Source: Sphingomicrobium sp.
Lineage (GTDB): Bacteria > Pseudomonadota > Alphaproteobacteria > Sphingomonadales > Sphingomonadaceae
Assembly (NCBI GenBank): GCA_030146725.1
Contig: JASLBJ010000024.1
Span: 1-5,822, forward strand
Reading direction: 5' to 3'
DNA: 5,822 nt
Part shown: positions 5,202-5,822 of the stretch, piece after piece
Numbering within the stretch: position 1 is the stretch's first letter
How the letters are laid out: the number at the start of each line of letters is the position of its first letter
The notes under the pieces: generated by a model
Seen by the model: the letters and a program-made list of their open reading frames with translations, nothing else
Told to the model about the DNA's origin: nothing
The model's database searches: none
Program-made: the position numbers and the translations under genes

Positions 5202-5822
5202 GTGACCATCAAGAGCGTCGAGACGGAAAACCAGGGCCTCAAGCGGGCCTTCATGCTGACCATTCCAGCCCAGGACATCGAGGCGCGGGTCGACCAGGAG
5301 GTCAAGCGGATCGCCCCCCAGGTGCGCATGTCCGGCTTCCGCCCGGGCAAGGTCCCGCCGAACCTCATCCGCAAGATGCACGGCGAATCATTGCAGCGCG
5401 ATGCGCTCAGCGTCGCGGTCCAGAACGGCGTCCAGGAACTGCTTGCACAGCAGAAGCTCCGTCCCGCGCTCCAGCCGGAGGTCGAACTCGACGACACCTA
5501 TGAGCCGGGCAAGGATGCCCAGGTCAGCGTCCGGCTCGAGGCATTGCCCGACCTTCCCCCGGCCGAGATCGACGGGCTCAAGCTCGAGCGCCTGACCGTC
5601 GCCGCCGACGAGGACGCGGTCGAAGCGCAGCTCACGCAGCTTGCAAGCTCCAACAAGGCATGGACCGACGCGCCCGAAGGCCATGTCGCGGCGCTTGGCG
5701 ACATGGTCGTGATGGACTTCGTCGGAAGCGTCGACGGCGTTCCGTTCGAGGGCGGCGCGGGCGAGGACATGTCGCTCGAGCTCGGCTCGGGCCAGCTGAT
5801 CCCGGGCTTCGAGGACGGCCTC
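5202..5822 (+). CDS. tig: Trigger factor, N-terminal 207 residues (3' end beyond window)
   Basis: Trigger factor is the ribosome-bound chaperone that meets nascent chains at the exit tunnel and carries an FKBP-type prolyl isomerase domain. The visible 207 codons hold the ribosome-binding domain. Its signature GFRPGKVP is at residues 45-52, followed by NLIRKMHGE, in the same place as GFRxGK in the E. coli protein. The FKBP domain begins around residue 155-166 (GDMVVMDFVGS, then GSGQLIPGFEDGL). The start is GTG at 5202, with AGGGA (5187-5191) 10 nt ahead. No ATG upstream is in frame, and starting here gives the normal distance to the signature. The frame is open to the window edge, and the substrate-binding C-terminal domain is not seen. 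In many proteobacteria tig is followed by clpP and clpX, which would be expected past 5822. Confidence 0.96.
   Translation, partial: MTIKSVETENQGLKRAFMLTIPAQDIEARVDQEVKRIAPQVRMSGFRPGKVPPNLIRKMHGESLQRDALSVAVQNGVQELLAQQKLRPALQPEVELDDTYEPGKDAQVSVRLEALPDLPPAEIDGLKLERLTVAADEDAVEAQLTQLASSNKAWTDAPEGHVAALGDMVVMDFVGSVDGVPFEGGAGEDMSLELGSGQLIPGFEDGL

Noticed and set aside
4935..5381. 148-aa - strand frame across the tRNA and tig
   Set aside because: It runs through a fully paired tRNA gene and antisense to trigger factor. The repeated PDALC segments come from the 39-bp duplication.

Overview
The window looks like chromosomal DNA from a GC-rich alphaproteobacterium, most likely a sphingomonad (Sphingomonadales). 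This rests on four things. The first gene aligns residue by residue with the Sphingomonas PhoK-type alkaline phosphatase. The trigger factor N-terminus is of alphaproteobacterial type. Third codon positions are strongly G/C. There are several small exported or lipid-anchored proteins. I see no transposase, integrase, CRISPR array, phage gene or plasmid gene.

Layout, left to right. (1) A complete secreted PhoK-like alkaline phosphatase (81-1727), preceded by a perfect 9-bp inverted repeat. (2) A 174-bp spacer with an A/T-rich start and three 30-bp tandem units, each carrying an interrupted palindrome, ending at a ribosome binding site. (3) A tight three-gene cluster on the + strand: a 264-aa lipoprotein (1902-2696), an M48-family zinc metallopeptidase with a twin-arginine-type leader (2696-3922), and a 209-aa lipoprotein (3928-4557). 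The first pair overlaps by one base. The second pair is 5 bp apart, with a Shine-Dalgarno lying across the stop codon. (4) A small convergent proline-rich gene on the - strand (4569-4811) with an internal 18-bp tandem repeat. (5) A spacer with a 20-bp tandem repeat and a likely promoter for tRNA-Leu(UAG) (4994-5078). (6) A structured trailer with a long hairpin and a roughly 39-bp imperfect duplication. (7) The 5' part of tig (trigger factor), starting with GTG at 5202 and running off the window.

The three-gene cluster probably works in the cell envelope: the peptidase is predicted to be exported by Tat, and both flanking products carry lipobox cysteines. Envelope protein quality control, as for the M48 protease BepA, is a reasonable but unproven guess. 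The phosphatase is a separate periplasmic phosphate-scavenging enzyme. The tRNA and trigger factor are housekeeping genes. Nothing here amounts to a clearly new system. The most unusual material is the set of short tandem repeats in or next to gene boundaries, plus the two unassigned lipoproteins bracketing the peptidase.
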